The notes: a model not told the origin generated them from the letters alone. DNA of 64,000 nucleotides from Marinomonas posidonica_A (GCF_043643765.1 NZ_JBHZSP010000004.1:1-64000); one strand, 5' to 3'. Positions 1-9,139 are shown, numbered from the stretch's first letter. Program-made: numbers and translations.

Positions 1-121
1 CCTGAGTCCGATAGCGTATCGAAATCAGGCCTTGAAAGCCGCTTAGAACAGAGTCCAACTTTATGGGGTCAGTTCACATCGTGATTCGAAGGACAGGCTT
101 TTTGTTATATCTACGAATGAA

Positions 122-571
122 TTAGTGTTGCTCTGCCGTTTGCAGGGCTTTCATTTCATCATGGCACTCTTTCATACGTACTTTGACTCGTTGCAAAGTC
201 ACTTCACAGTTTTGTGGTTGTGGTTTTTCCAAGGCCGTGTCAACTTCATCCAGCACCTTGTCTTCCACTTCTTCCAGTTGATCAACATAAGTAAAGGCTT
301 TGTTGTCCGATAATTTTGCCATCAACTTGGTGTAAGTTTGACGGGCTTTTACTAGATTATCCGTATCCAACTCGGCATGGCCTTGTTCGGCAATAGCAAA
401 GGGCTGAAGGTCATCAACGGCTTCGCGTTTGGCGTCTATCATACGATTAAAAAAAGCTTGATAGCGCGCGCCTTGAAGTTTGTCTTTCGCTTCTTGGTAG
501 AACTCAATACCACCCTGCATGACTTGAATAATATCGGCAATGTGTTTGCTCTGTGTCGTTTGGGTTTGCAT
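122..571 (-). CDS. PA2169-like four-helix-bundle protein (DUF2383 type)
   Basis: A 149-residue soluble, strongly helical and acidic protein with no signal peptide or membrane segment. The opening pattern (KHIADIIQVMQGGIEFYQEA) and the length resemble the DUF2383/PA2169 ferritin-like four-helix bundles, whose role is unknown but which are often stress-induced. The ATG at 571 was chosen over an upstream in-frame codon because AAGGAGG lies 7 bases before it. It is transcribed leftward, divergently from the efflux pump that follows, with about 220 bp between. No metal-ligand motif typical of true ferritins is obvious. The family assignment is from overall pattern only. Confidence 0.55.
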   Translation of the reverse strand: MQTQTTQSKHIADIIQVMQGGIEFYQEAKDKLQGARYQAFFNRMIDAKREAVDDLQPFAIAEQGHAELDTDNLVKARQTYTKLMAKLSDNKAFTYVDQLEEVEDKVLDEVDTALEKPQPQNCEVTLQRVKVRMKECHDEMKALQTAEQH

Positions 572-791
572 GTTTTCCTCCTTTTTGCGTTTCGAATTCA
601 ATCTCTAACGTTTTCTATGGTTGAGGATGGAGAATGAAAAAACAACCGTACCGATTAGGTTGCACTGAGGTTGCATCTTTACTGCATAAAATTGAAACCT
701 GCTTTTGACCATCACAGACCTAATCTGCCACTGTTTATTCGTCTCAAAAGCAGAGTACAATAGCGACCTTTCAATTTTCATGGGAACGAAA

Positions 792-2006
792 ATGTATACC
801 TCAGACCGCCAAGTAGGATTCTATAAAATCGCCATCATTTTAGGCTTGTTGTCAGCGATTGGCCCCTTTGCCATTGATATGTATCTACCTGCCTTGCCGC
901 AAATCAGTCAGTTTTTCACGGTAGGGGTGGCTGAGGTGCAATTCAGTTTGACGGTTTTTCTCATTGCGCAGAGTGTGTCACAACTTTTCTATGGGCCGTT
1001 GTCAGATAAATTTGGTCGAAAGCCTCCCTTGTTCATTGGTATGGGGATTTTCTTTCTCGCCACACTTGGCTGTATTTTTGCTTCGTCTTTAGATGAGTTA
1101 ATCGTCTATCGTTTCTTGCAAGGTATCGGGGCTGCCGCCGGTGTCGTCATTGCTCGGGCCATTGTTCGCGACATGTATACTGGGGTGATGGCGACAAAAT
1201 TGATGTCTTTGCTCATGCTGGTATTCGGGGTTTCTCCGATTCTCGCGCCTCTGGTTGGTAGTACCATTCTGACCTTCACAGATTGGCGTGGCATTTTTGT
1301 TTTGGTCGCCATTTGTGCCGGTCTGGGCTTGTTATTGATTCAATTTGGGTTACGCGAAAGTCAGTCTTTAGAAGAGCGCCACCACACTCGCTCACAAGGC
1401 AGCAGCTTAAAAGCCTATATGACCCTGTTAAAAGACAATCACTACATGGGGTTGGTGTTTGCCGGTAGTTTCGCATTGGCCAATTTCTTTATTTATCTGG
1501 CCAACTCACCTTTTGTACTGATCGAACATTATGGCCTCAATGAAACCCAGTACGGTTTAGCCTTTGGGTTAAACGCCATGTGCTTTTTCTTCGCCGCTCA
1601 ATTTAATGGTCGCCTATGCTCACGTTATGGCATTGAAAGTGTGATTAGGGCTGGTAAGTGGATTGGTGCTATTGCTATGTGTTGTATGAGCAGCCTATAT
1701 CTGATTGGCTTCGATTCTTTGTATTTGTTTATGGGATGTTATCTGATCGCCAGTGCAGGAGTCGGCTTAGTGATACCCACCACCTCGATTCTTGCCATGG
1801 AAAACCACGGCCGTATTGCTGGCACTGCATCAGCTTTATTAGGTACGATGCAAATCGCCATTGGCCCCATTTTTATTGCCGTTTTAAGCCCATTTATGGA
1901 CAAAACACCTTTGCCTATGGTGCTGGGCATGACCTGTTGCTCGTTGATTGCTTTATTATTCGTCACCTTCACCTTATCGAGAAAAATACCTTTCGCTAAG
2001 GCGTAA
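792..2006 (+). CDS. Bcr/CflA family multidrug efflux MFS transporter
   Basis: Twelve-helix major facilitator of about 404 residues, the usual length for the Bcr/CflA (DHA1) drug:proton antiporters of the inner membrane. The N-terminus carries GPFAIDMYLPALPQI, typical of this family, and motif A appears as GPLSDKFGRK at residues 68-77. The RFLQGIGAAAG stretch matches the conserved helix 4 region. The start at 792 is preferred because GGGA sits just before it; an ATG at 780 and longer in-frame starts lack a ribosome site. It is a single gene with no partner, and the substrate cannot be read from sequence. Confidence 0.85.
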   Translation: MYTSDRQVGFYKIAIILGLLSAIGPFAIDMYLPALPQISQFFTVGVAEVQFSLTVFLIAQSVSQLFYGPLSDKFGRKPPLFIGMGIFFLATLGCIFASSLDELIVYRFLQGIGAAAGVVIARAIVRDMYTGVMATKLMSLLMLVFGVSPILAPLVGSTILTFTDWRGIFVLVAICAGLGLLLIQFGLRESQSLEERHHTRSQGSSLKAYMTLLKDNHYMGLVFAGSFALANFFIYLANSPFVLIEHYGLNETQYGLAFGLNAMCFFFAAQFNGRLCSRYGIESVIRAGKWIGAIAMCCMSSLYLIGFDSLYLFMGCYLIASAGVGLVIPTTSILAMENHGRIAGTASALLGTMQIAIGPIFIAVLSPFMDKTPLPMVLGMTCCSLIALLFVTFTLSRKIPFAKA

Positions 2007-2057
2007 ATTTGTTATAAAGAAAGTCCGACAACGTCATAATAAAAAGCGGAGGAGCTG

Positions 2058-2465
2058 ATGTCACAGCATCATACTGGTTCTTGTTTATGTGGGCAGGTGA
2101 GTTATAAGCTAATAGGAGAATTTAAGAAGTTTTTCTTGTGTCATTGTAGTCGTTGCCGCAAAACCTCAGGCACCTCACACTGTGCGAACTTGTTTGCGCC
2201 GGGTGCGGAATTAACATGGGTAAGCGGCGCAGACAACATACACTTTTATCGTCATCCAGACAGTAACTTTGCACGTGCTTTTTGCCAAACTTGCGGTTCC
2301 AATGTGCCAATTGATGCCAAAGCTCGCGGTTTGGTTGTGGTGCCCGCTGGTAGCCTAGATTCCGATTTAGACATAAAAGCCCAAGCCAATATATTCATGG
2401 GCAGCAAGGGCAACTGGGATGATAACCTTAACCAGGCGCCTTGCTTTGACGCCATGCCAAGCTAA
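2058..2465 (+). CDS. GFA-fold zinc-binding protein (CENP-V/GFA family)
   Basis: A 135-residue cytoplasmic protein with the complete cysteine set of the GFA (glutathione-dependent formaldehyde-activating) fold: C9 and C11 in GSCLCGQV, C28, C30 and C33 in LCHCSRC, and C76 and C79 in FCQTCGS. Members bind two zinc ions. The original enzyme forms S-hydroxymethylglutathione, but most short homologues have no proven activity. A GGAGGAG ribosome site precedes the ATG. It follows the efflux pump on the same strand with a 51-bp gap and might be co-transcribed. The specific reaction is not predictable. Confidence 0.85.
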   Translation: MSQHHTGSCLCGQVSYKLIGEFKKFFLCHCSRCRKTSGTSHCANLFAPGAELTWVSGADNIHFYRHPDSNFARAFCQTCGSNVPIDAKARGLVVVPAGSLDSDLDIKAQANIFMGSKGNWDDNLNQAPCFDAMPS

Positions 2466-2477
2466 CGCAGTGGTGCT

Positions 2478-3623
2478 TTAAAGCCGTGCCAATTTCTGCG
2501 CGGCAGCGAGCAAAGTCGTTTCATCTTTAGCAAAACATAAACGAATGAGCCGTTGTTCTGTTGGTGGGTTCTGATAGAAAACACTGACAGGAATGGCGGC
2601 GACGCCAACCTCTTTCACCAAGTACTGGCAAAACGCCACATCGTCTAGGTCGCTAATCTCGCTGTAATCCAATAATTGGAAATAGGTGCCTTGGCAAGGT
2701 AGCAGGCGAAAACGACTGGAAGCCAAGGACTCACGCAAGACATCACGTTTGGCTTGATAGAAGGGCGATAGTTCAGCACTGGCTGTTGGAGTACTCAGTA
2801 AATGCTCGCCAATCGCGTGCTGTAGTGGTGTAGCAGTACTGAAAGTGATGTATTGATGCAGCTTTCTCAGTTCGCGGGTGATGGCTTCTGGAGCTACCAC
2901 ATAACCCACTTTCCAACCCGTTAAATGGAAGCTTTTACCAAAAGACGACACCACCATACTACGTTCAGCCAATTGATGGTGACGATGCACACTCACACTT
3001 TGAGTTTGATAGTGAATAAACTCGTACACTTCGTCGGATAAGACATAAATGTCTCTGTCTTTTATCGCTTGCCAAAGTTGTTCTAAGTCGTCATCTTGCC
3101 AACAGGTTCCAGTGGGGTTATGTGGCGTATTGATTATCACCAAACGAGTTTTATCTGTTATCAATGAAGCAAACTCAGACCAATCCGGTCGAAAGTCTGG
3201 TGCTTTCAACACCACACGCTTACATGCCCCTCCTGCTAATGAAACCGCTGGCTCATAGAGATCATAAGCTGGGTCAAATAGGATGACTTCATCACCCGCA
3301 TTCACTAAGGCAGTAATACCATCAAAAATGGCTTCCGATGCGCCACTGGTGACTGTGATTTCAGTATCGGCATTGACCTGACGATTGTAATGGCGAGCAA
3401 TAAGGCCTTGAATCGCTTCGCGCAATACAGGCAAGCCTGTCATTGGGGCATACTGATTATTACCATGCAAGATAGCGTGAGAAGCTCGCTCCAATAATGT
3501 TTGGTCTGCCGAAAAATCGGGAAAACCCTGTGACAAATTAATCGCGCCATATTGCGCCGCAAGGGACGACATTTGCGTAAAAATGGTGGTGCCAACTTGC
3601 GGCAATTTAGAAGTCAAAGTCAC
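2478..3623 (-). CDS. ybdL: PLP-dependent methionine-type aminotransferase
   Basis: Class I/II fold-type I aminotransferase of 381 residues. The Schiff-base lysine is K230 in SSFGKSFHLTGWKVGY; NPTG is at 169-172 and D197/Y200 lie in VLSDEVY. The opening (TIFTQMSSLAAQYGAINLSQGFPDF) matches the YbdL/kynurenine-aminotransferase subgroup, which prefers methionine, phenylalanine or kynurenine as amino donor. It is a cytoplasmic dimer in the family. It converges with the GFA-fold gene, 12 bp apart, and lies downstream of the ene-reductase but beyond a terminator, so it is probably transcribed alone. Donor specificity is inferred from the subgroup only. Confidence 0.8.
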   Translation of the reverse strand: MTLTSKLPQVGTTIFTQMSSLAAQYGAINLSQGFPDFSADQTLLERASHAILHGNNQYAPMTGLPVLREAIQGLIARHYNRQVNADTEITVTSGASEAIFDGITALVNAGDEVILFDPAYDLYEPAVSLAGGACKRVVLKAPDFRPDWSEFASLITDKTRLVIINTPHNPTGTCWQDDDLEQLWQAIKDRDIYVLSDEVYEFIHYQTQSVSVHRHHQLAERSMVVSSFGKSFHLTGWKVGYVVAPEAITRELRKLHQYITFSTATPLQHAIGEHLLSTPTASAELSPFYQAKRDVLRESLASSRFRLLPCQGTYFQLLDYSEISDLDDVAFCQYLVKEVGVAAIPVSVFYQNPPTEQRLIRLCFAKDETTLLAAAQKLARL

Positions 3624-3726
3624 GATGACAGCCTTAAAAAAATAGTGATAAGCGATACGTTAAAAGACCGACACAAGCAGGGTCAACCTTTCTTTTACAA
3701 TATGCTATAAATGCCTAAATTGAGGC

Positions 3727-3758
3727 AAAAAAAAGCCAAGACACTTGGCCTTGGCTTT
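3727..3758 (-). terminator. Rho-independent terminator of the ene-reductase gene
   Basis: AAAGCCAAG (3732-3740) pairs perfectly with CTTGGCTTT (3750-3758). On the minus strand the stem runs straight into eight T residues (the A-run at 3727-3734). It lies 28 bp after the ene-reductase stop and insulates the aminotransferase gene. Confidence 0.8.
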
Positions 3759-3785
3759 CACTTGCAAACTAGTTTACTAGCCGAA

Positions 3786-4862
3786 TTAACTTGCTTGTAA
3801 GCTTGGGTAATCTGTATAACCTTCCGCACCGGGTGTGTAGAAAGTATCAGGATTCGGTTGGTTCAATTCTGCGCCTTGCTTAACACGAGAAACAAAATCT
3901 GGATTCGCCAAAATCCCCGTACCAAAGGCCACACTGTCCGCCTGCTTGTCAGCAATGACTTGTGTTGCTTCTTCTGGAGTGTAGCCCATGTTCACCATCA
4001 AGTGACCTTCGTACACCTCACGCACAGCAGGCACAACATCCGCTTGCTGTAGACCAAAGAAATCCGCACGCATCAAGTGTAAGTAAGCCAAATTGTAACG
4101 ATTCAATGCTTTAGCAAGGTAGGTCACCAAACCAACAGGGTCACTGTCTTTCATACTTTGGAAGCTGTTCAAAGGCGATAAACGCACACCTACACGACCG
4201 CTGCCCATCACATCCGTTACCGCATCCAAGACTTCCATCAAGAAACGCGCACGATTTTCAAAGGAACCACCGTATTCATCATCACGCTGGTTGGCACTGT
4301 CTCTTAAGAATTGATCAATCAAATAGCCATTAGCCGCATGCACTTCCACGCCATCAAAACCGGCTTCTTTGGCATTGATCGCAGCCTGTTTGAAGTCTTG
4401 CACTATGTCTGCAATTTCCGCTTTCGTAAGAGCTCTTGGCACTGTGTAAGCTTTTTTACCTTCAGGGGTGTGAGTATCGCCTTCAATGGCAATAGCGCTT
4501 GGTGCCACCGCTTCTTTACCACCATTCAATAGAGGGTGCGCAGCACGGCCCGCATGCCAGATCTGCATAAAAATACGACCATCGGCTTTGTGAACCGCTT
4601 CGGTTGTCAGCTTCCAGCCTTGAACTTGTTCAGCCGAATAAACACCGGGATCGTTACCGAACGCCGACGTACCTTCACTGACCATAGTACACTCCGTAAT
4701 CACTAAGCCAGTTGCAGCACGCTGTGAATAGTATTCTGCCATCAGCTCGTTCGGCTGATGTTCTGGGGCACGACAACGAGTTAACGGTGCCATGGCAAAA
4801 CGGTTCGGTAGTTCTAAATCACCCAGTTTGACTGAGTTAAAAAGCGGATTCTCGGTACTCAT
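3786..4862 (-). CDS. nemA: Old Yellow Enzyme family alkene reductase
   Basis: FMN-dependent NAD(P)H ene-reductase of 358 residues that reduces activated C=C bonds, nitrate esters or N-ethylmaleimide. The substrate-binding pair H175/N178 and tyrosine Y180 are intact in EVHAANGYLIDQF, and the N-terminal APLTRCRA and later RDDEYGGS motifs are family hallmarks. The ATG at 4862 is preferred to an upstream TTG because GGAG lies 6 bases before it. A 12-bp palindrome TTTGATATCAAA sits just upstream and may be an operator, but no NemR-type repressor gene is adjacent. The gene is followed by its own terminator. Confidence 0.88.
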   Translation of the reverse strand: MSTENPLFNSVKLGDLELPNRFAMAPLTRCRAPEHQPNELMAEYYSQRAATGLVITECTMVSEGTSAFGNDPGVYSAEQVQGWKLTTEAVHKADGRIFMQIWHAGRAAHPLLNGGKEAVAPSAIAIEGDTHTPEGKKAYTVPRALTKAEIADIVQDFKQAAINAKEAGFDGVEVHAANGYLIDQFLRDSANQRDDEYGGSFENRARFLMEVLDAVTDVMGSGRVGVRLSPLNSFQSMKDSDPVGLVTYLAKALNRYNLAYLHLMRADFFGLQQADVVPAVREVYEGHLMVNMGYTPEEATQVIADKQADSVAFGTGILANPDFVSRVKQGAELNQPNPDTFYTPGAEGYTDYPSLQAS

Positions 4863-4883
4863 GTTGGTCTCCAAAAGAATATG

Positions 4884-4895
4884 TTTGATATCAAA
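4884..4895. promoter_or_regulatory. 12-bp palindrome upstream of the ene-reductase
   Basis: TTTGATATCAAA is a perfect dyad 22-33 bp upstream of the ATG, where a repressor would compete with RNA polymerase or ribosome. No family of regulator is recognised; function is inference. Confidence 0.25.
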
Positions 4896-5053
4896 GATAG
4901 CTAGTTAGTGTGGCTAAGTAGTGGGATTTCAATCGTTTGCACGCTATTTACTGAATTGATATTGGTGGCGGCTATTTAGGATTGGGGCTAGCGACTTGAG
5001 TCTTATCGATAGGTTTGCCACCACTTTAGGATCAAATGACGTCACCTTGGAGA

Positions 5054-6742
5054 CTAGGTGCTTTGTGTTGGAAACTTCATCTCATACATGGCCTTGTCTG
5101 CCCGAAGAAGTAATTTTTCCAATGATTCGCCAGGTTGAATAATACTCTGACCGAAACTAAATTGAATTTCTTCTAATTGCCCTTGAAGCACAACCGAGAG
5201 TGGCGTTTTAGAGGTCTGTAAACTGTGCCAAATTGATTCTAATTTTCCATCTGCTACTTTTGCTAAAATCAAAAATTCATCGCCGCCCCAGCGTCCCACT
5301 ATCCCCATGCCGCCAACTAACGTGGAAAGATGGCTGGCAATCTCCTGTAATACCTCGTCGCCAGCCAAATGACCAAATCGATCATTGATGGATTTAAATT
5401 GGTTCACATCAATGTTGATTAGACCGAAACTCTCATTATGAACTTCCCATTCCGTCATATAGAGATTCATTTGCTCATTAAAACCACGACGGTTGAGCAA
5501 ACCCGTTAACACATCACAAGATGACAAGCGCTCTAATTCAGCGGTTCGAGTGGCTACTTTTTGCTCTAACTTATTCTGTTGATCAAGCAAGGCTTTAGAC
5601 ATTTTCTGGTACTGTTGTACTAAACGCTTAATTTCCGCACCAGCAAAGCGCCCACATGGCTTAACTTGATGATGTTGAGCCAACGTTTGGATTGATGTAT
5701 CTAACACTTTGAGTGGACGAGTGACCACAAAGGAAATCATTATATAAAACAATGCCAATGAACAAGCTAAACTAATCAATGAAATGATTAAGATATTTAA
5801 AAACTCTTCGAGCGGTAGAAAGCGATCAATGTCGATAAAATTAACCTGATACCAATCAATCTCTGGAATATAGATTACGCTGGCAAGTTGACGAACACCA
5901 TGGCGATAAACAAACGTCATTTGCACTTGATTCGGATCTTGTTTGGCGGCCGCGTAGTGACGTTTTAAGCTCTGTTGAGAATCGTCATCATCTAATAAGT
6001 GAAAAACTTGTTTTTTATCCAAGGTTTGCTTTGTAATTGAGGCGTAATCAATCAAGGATGCCTGTTGGTATAACTGGATTGCCCCTTTATAATTGGTAAA
6101 AACAATGGCTGAATAAATATCTTGCTTTTCGACCATTTGTCTCAAAAAATCTTTTAAATTCAGTCCAGTACCCACCACTCCGAGTATTTGCTCACCATCG
6201 CGAATCAAAATATCACTCCAAAGTTTTATGACCCCTAACTCAACATCTGGATTCACATTCAAATGGATATCAAGTTGCTTTTCAACGAGACTGTAAAACC
6301 AAGCATCAGAGGCTTTATTTGGATCTAAAGTGTACCGATAAAAATCATGTTTAGTCATCACTTCGCCTTTGCGACTAACTTGCTCATCGCTGTAGTAGTA
6401 ACGATCGTTTTTGGTTAACGCAATGAAATAAGAACGGTCAGAAAAGTAGGGGCGAAATTGTTCTGTTGCTTTAAATGCTTGTTGTTTTAACAAGAGATTA
6501 TCAGGATTCTTAGCCCACTCTTTTAACGGAACCAGCTGTGCAAAATCTTGAGAGAGCTTTACCTCTTGAATGAGAGGCAGTAAGGTTCTTACTTTATCGA
6601 ATCGTAACTGCTTTTCAGCATAACGTTCTATCCAACTGACAACGATATCTTCCACGACCACTCTCATGGAAGTCCAAGCCAGAAACCCAACGGGGATAAA
6701 TACCAGTAACGCGGCAATGAGCAATCGGGCTTTAATCGTCAT
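5054..6742 (-). CDS. Membrane diguanylate cyclase with Cache-type sensor
   Basis: A 562-residue inner-membrane protein predicted to make cyclic di-GMP from two GTP. Layout: membrane helix at about 7-27; a periplasmic region of roughly 280 residues with the aromatic-rich pattern of double-Cache sensors; a second helix near 315-340; a short HAMP-like and coiled-coil stretch (LLDQQNKLEQKVATRTAELE); then a GGDEF domain with the intact active loop GGDEF at 486-490. The RxxD inhibitory I-site is absent (the corresponding stretch reads VGGMGIVGRW), so product inhibition may be lost. It is divergent from another GGDEF gene 127 bp away. Ligand unknown. Confidence 0.85.
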   Translation of the reverse strand: MTIKARLLIAALLVFIPVGFLAWTSMRVVVEDIVVSWIERYAEKQLRFDKVRTLLPLIQEVKLSQDFAQLVPLKEWAKNPDNLLLKQQAFKATEQFRPYFSDRSYFIALTKNDRYYYSDEQVSRKGEVMTKHDFYRYTLDPNKASDAWFYSLVEKQLDIHLNVNPDVELGVIKLWSDILIRDGEQILGVVGTGLNLKDFLRQMVEKQDIYSAIVFTNYKGAIQLYQQASLIDYASITKQTLDKKQVFHLLDDDDSQQSLKRHYAAAKQDPNQVQMTFVYRHGVRQLASVIYIPEIDWYQVNFIDIDRFLPLEEFLNILIISLISLACSLALFYIMISFVVTRPLKVLDTSIQTLAQHHQVKPCGRFAGAEIKRLVQQYQKMSKALLDQQNKLEQKVATRTAELERLSSCDVLTGLLNRRGFNEQMNLYMTEWEVHNESFGLINIDVNQFKSINDRFGHLAGDEVLQEIASHLSTLVGGMGIVGRWGGDEFLILAKVADGKLESIWHSLQTSKTPLSVVLQGQLEEIQFSFGQSIIQPGESLEKLLLRADKAMYEMKFPTQST

Positions 6743-6869
6743 AAGGTTTCAGTATGCTATGAACAGGGGGTTTAACATTAAACCGTATGAAAACAGATAC
6801 ACAATGCCAAAAAGCCCGATAAAATATTATTTTATGTAACCTGAATCACCACACGAGCAAACTGATTAA

Positions 6870-7943
6870 ATGAGCCATTGCAACAAACCACCAACAGTAC
6901 GACACCCGCCTATTATGGAGCCGAAGGTGTTTCGACGCTTGCTGTTACTGGCTTGTGTTAGCTTTATGCTGGTTTGGTTAATTGATGAAAGCAGTGGCAT
7001 CATTTCTCAATATGATGCAACCGCCTACCCTATTTGCATTGGTTCTTTCGCAGTGATTTATGTGGCTAGCCGCTACGCTTCTCATTCACATCAAAATAAT
7101 CTCCATTTGCTGACCTACCTGATCGTGGCAGGCTACCTAATCAGCACCAGCATTTGGCATCACATCGGCAGTAATGCCTTGTTTTCTAACGCAGCACAAT
7201 GGCTAGGACTCAATTACGTCATCGCTTACTTATTTCTAGAAGTAAAACGTGCTGCATCTACCACTATAATCGTCTTAGCTGCCACTCTCATTGGTCACTA
7301 TGTGGTACTCATTCAAAATCATGGATTGGAAGATACGATGGGCGTGGTATTGAATATCGCAGTTGCTCATATTGTTTACATTGTTTTGCTATGGACGGTT
7401 GTAAGATTAAGAGTAAAAGCGGCACAGGCCAATTCACGTATTAACCTGCTGGAAAATTATGCTTATGTAGACTTACTGACAGGTATTTTGAACCGTAGGG
7501 GCATAGAAAGAGTCTTTGATGAATTGGGCATTGATCAGATTGAAAAAGACTCTCAACGATATGCTCTGATGATTATAGACATTGATTATTTTAAACAAGT
7601 AAACGATCAGTTTGGTCATGCGATGGGCGATAAAGTCCTCGCCAAAGTTGCCGCTAAATTAAATCGAGCCATCCGTCCAGAAGACGTCATTGGCCGCTGG
7701 GGAGGCGAAGAGTTTGTGGTCTTAACATTGAACCGTAACCCCCAAGAAGTGTTAGCATTGGCGGAACAATTACGACTTGGAATTAGTCAGTTATCATTGG
7801 ATGATGTATCTGGCATAACAGTTAGCATTGGTATTGGCTTCTCAAACCTAGCCAAAACACGACAAGAAGTGTTCAATATTGCGGACAGTAATCTGTACGA
7901 AGCCAAACAGTCTGGCCGTGATAGCGTACGTTGCAGTATCTAA
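6870..7943 (+). CDS. Diguanylate cyclase with multi-helix membrane N-terminus
   Basis: A 357-residue protein with about five or six predicted membrane helices in the first 200 residues, followed by a catalytic GGDEF domain. The signature is GGEEF at 278-282 and the inhibitory I-site RPED is present at 269-272, so unlike its divergent neighbour it should be feedback-inhibited by cyclic di-GMP. The membrane region may be a sensor of the 5TM/MASE kind, but I do not recognise it precisely. Start uncertain: ATG at 6870 has only a weak ribosome site and ATG at 6915 has none. Confidence 0.82.
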   Translation: MSHCNKPPTVRHPPIMEPKVFRRLLLLACVSFMLVWLIDESSGIISQYDATAYPICIGSFAVIYVASRYASHSHQNNLHLLTYLIVAGYLISTSIWHHIGSNALFSNAAQWLGLNYVIAYLFLEVKRAASTTIIVLAATLIGHYVVLIQNHGLEDTMGVVLNIAVAHIVYIVLLWTVVRLRVKAAQANSRINLLENYAYVDLLTGILNRRGIERVFDELGIDQIEKDSQRYALMIIDIDYFKQVNDQFGHAMGDKVLAKVAAKLNRAIRPEDVIGRWGGEEFVVLTLNRNPQEVLALAEQLRLGISQLSLDDVSGITVSIGIGFSNLAKTRQEVFNIADSNLYEAKQSGRDSVRCSI

Positions 7944-8038
7944 TTATCTACTGATACACATTTAATTACATAAAACTTACGATCGATGCTACCATGTAGA
8001 AAAGAATGAGAGCCGATTATAAGGCGAAAGGAATAACG

Positions 8039-8950
8039 ATGTTCAGAAGTAATGTTGATGTTGAAATCTTAGAAGCCAACTCAGACCGTGAATGCACCTT
8101 CTACGCTGACTATTTGGTTCAGCAAATTCGCAGCACTGCCACCAAAAACCTTCAAGGAAGAACGGTAGAAGAGCGAATTAAAAACATCAATACCGAGCTA
8201 GATTTACTGATCCGTAAAAAGAAAGCCCCTAAGAACTTTGCAACGCAAATGACCACAGCCTTTGCTGCGACTCAACTGCCGCACAGTTATTTTCGCTGGA
8301 TAGACAAACTCGATAGCCGCTTATGCCATTGGCTTTGGTGTTACTTAAAAAAACACACCTTAGACAAAGATCAAGAATACGCAGATCAAGGCATCCATCG
8401 CTCGCTTAAACGCCTTTCAAGCCAGCCTTTTTTAATCGAAAAAGACAGTAACGCAGATCGCCACACAGACATCTTGAATGCGTTTTATCATAGTGAACTA
8501 GACGCAAAGCAGCAACAGGATCTGCTCGATTCCCTAAAAAGCATGTGGTTTGAAATTGAAGAAGACTCCTCTGTTACGTCTTGGCTGGAAGACAATAATG
8601 TTGCTCAATGGCAATGGGCCTATTCGTATCTGCAGAATGTAAAAACTCGTCCACTTCCACTTGCTTGGACCAGCCATAAAGACAGTGAGAAACGAGACAT
8701 TGTTATTGCGACAATTGATTTATCGAACAACCAAGACCGCAAAGCCTTACTAATTGATAAGATGAAAAAGGCGTGGAGCCAGAAGAAATTCCGCGAAAAA
8801 TCGAATGGTAAAAAACCTTACAGCATCAGCATGACACAAAATACAAAGCAAAAGCTGAATGCCCTAGCGGAAGAGAATGAGTTAAAAATCAATGAAATGG
8901 TTGAGCAACTCATTCAGAACGAATACCAACGACGTAATCCATCTGCCTAA
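8039..8950 (+). CDS. Uncharacterised protein with ribbon-helix-helix-like C-terminus
   Basis: I do not recognise this 303-residue cytoplasmic protein. No signal or membrane segments are visible; it is rich in charged residues and tryptophans. The last 45 residues fit a ribbon-helix-helix pattern: a short strand (YSISMT), a helix (TKQKLNALAEENE), a turn (LKI) and a second helix (NEMVEQLIQNEYQRR), as in MetJ/Arc-type DNA-binding domains. A DNA-associated role is therefore possible but unproven. ATG 8039 was chosen over 8006 because AAAGGAATAACG places a good ribosome site before it. The gene stands alone and ends near a 20-bp perfect hairpin. Confidence 0.6.
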   Translation: MFRSNVDVEILEANSDRECTFYADYLVQQIRSTATKNLQGRTVEERIKNINTELDLLIRKKKAPKNFATQMTTAFAATQLPHSYFRWIDKLDSRLCHWLWCYLKKHTLDKDQEYADQGIHRSLKRLSSQPFLIEKDSNADRHTDILNAFYHSELDAKQQQDLLDSLKSMWFEIEEDSSVTSWLEDNNVAQWQWAYSYLQNVKTRPLPLAWTSHKDSEKRDIVIATIDLSNNQDRKALLIDKMKKAWSQKKFREKSNGKKPYSISMTQNTKQKLNALAEENELKINEMVEQLIQNEYQRRNPSA

Positions 8951-8974
8951 GCCTCTCAGCGATTTCCTATACAG

Positions 8975-9017
8975 AGCAACTACCTCGTAACGCAAACTGC
9001 GTTACGAGGTAGTTGCT
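8975..9017. repeat. 20-bp perfect inverted repeat with 3-nt loop
   Basis: The arm 8975-8994 (begins AGCAACTACC) is an exact reverse complement of 8998-9017, separated by AAC. No T-run follows directly on either strand, so it is not a canonical terminator, though its place after the preceding stop suggests transcript-end formation or stabilisation. Confidence 0.7.
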
Positions 9018-9061
9018 GGTACTCTGAGTCTATTTAAGCTGTGTGTTTTTTAAACAAAAGA

Positions 9062-9089
9062 TTGCACTCTGACGACACTTCGCTATAAT
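9062..9089 (+). promoter_or_regulatory. Sigma-70 promoter of yhhQ
   Basis: TTGCAC (9062-9067), a 16-bp spacer and a perfect TATAAT (9084-9089). Transcription would start near 9096, giving a leader of about 100 nt that includes two palindromes and the candidate preQ1 aptamer. Confidence 0.7.
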
Positions 9090-9101
9090 CGCGCCTCGTA
9101 T

Positions 9102-9139
9102 TTGACCGCTGGGTCAATTCGTATTGACCATTAAGTCAA
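9102..9139. promoter_or_regulatory. Two tandem TTGACC-N4-RGTCAA palindromes
   Basis: TTGACC-GCTG-GGTCAA at 9102-9117 and TTGACC-ATTA-AGTCAA at 9124-9139. The repeats are spaced 22 bp start to start, about two helical turns, immediately downstream of the predicted transcription start. They could be paired repressor operators on DNA or two small hairpins in the leader RNA. Confidence 0.5.

Noticed and set aside
658..675. Direct repeat GGTTGCA-N4-GGTTGCA upstream of the Bcr/CflA gene
   Set aside because: Two 7-base repeats could be chance and match no regulator site I recognise.
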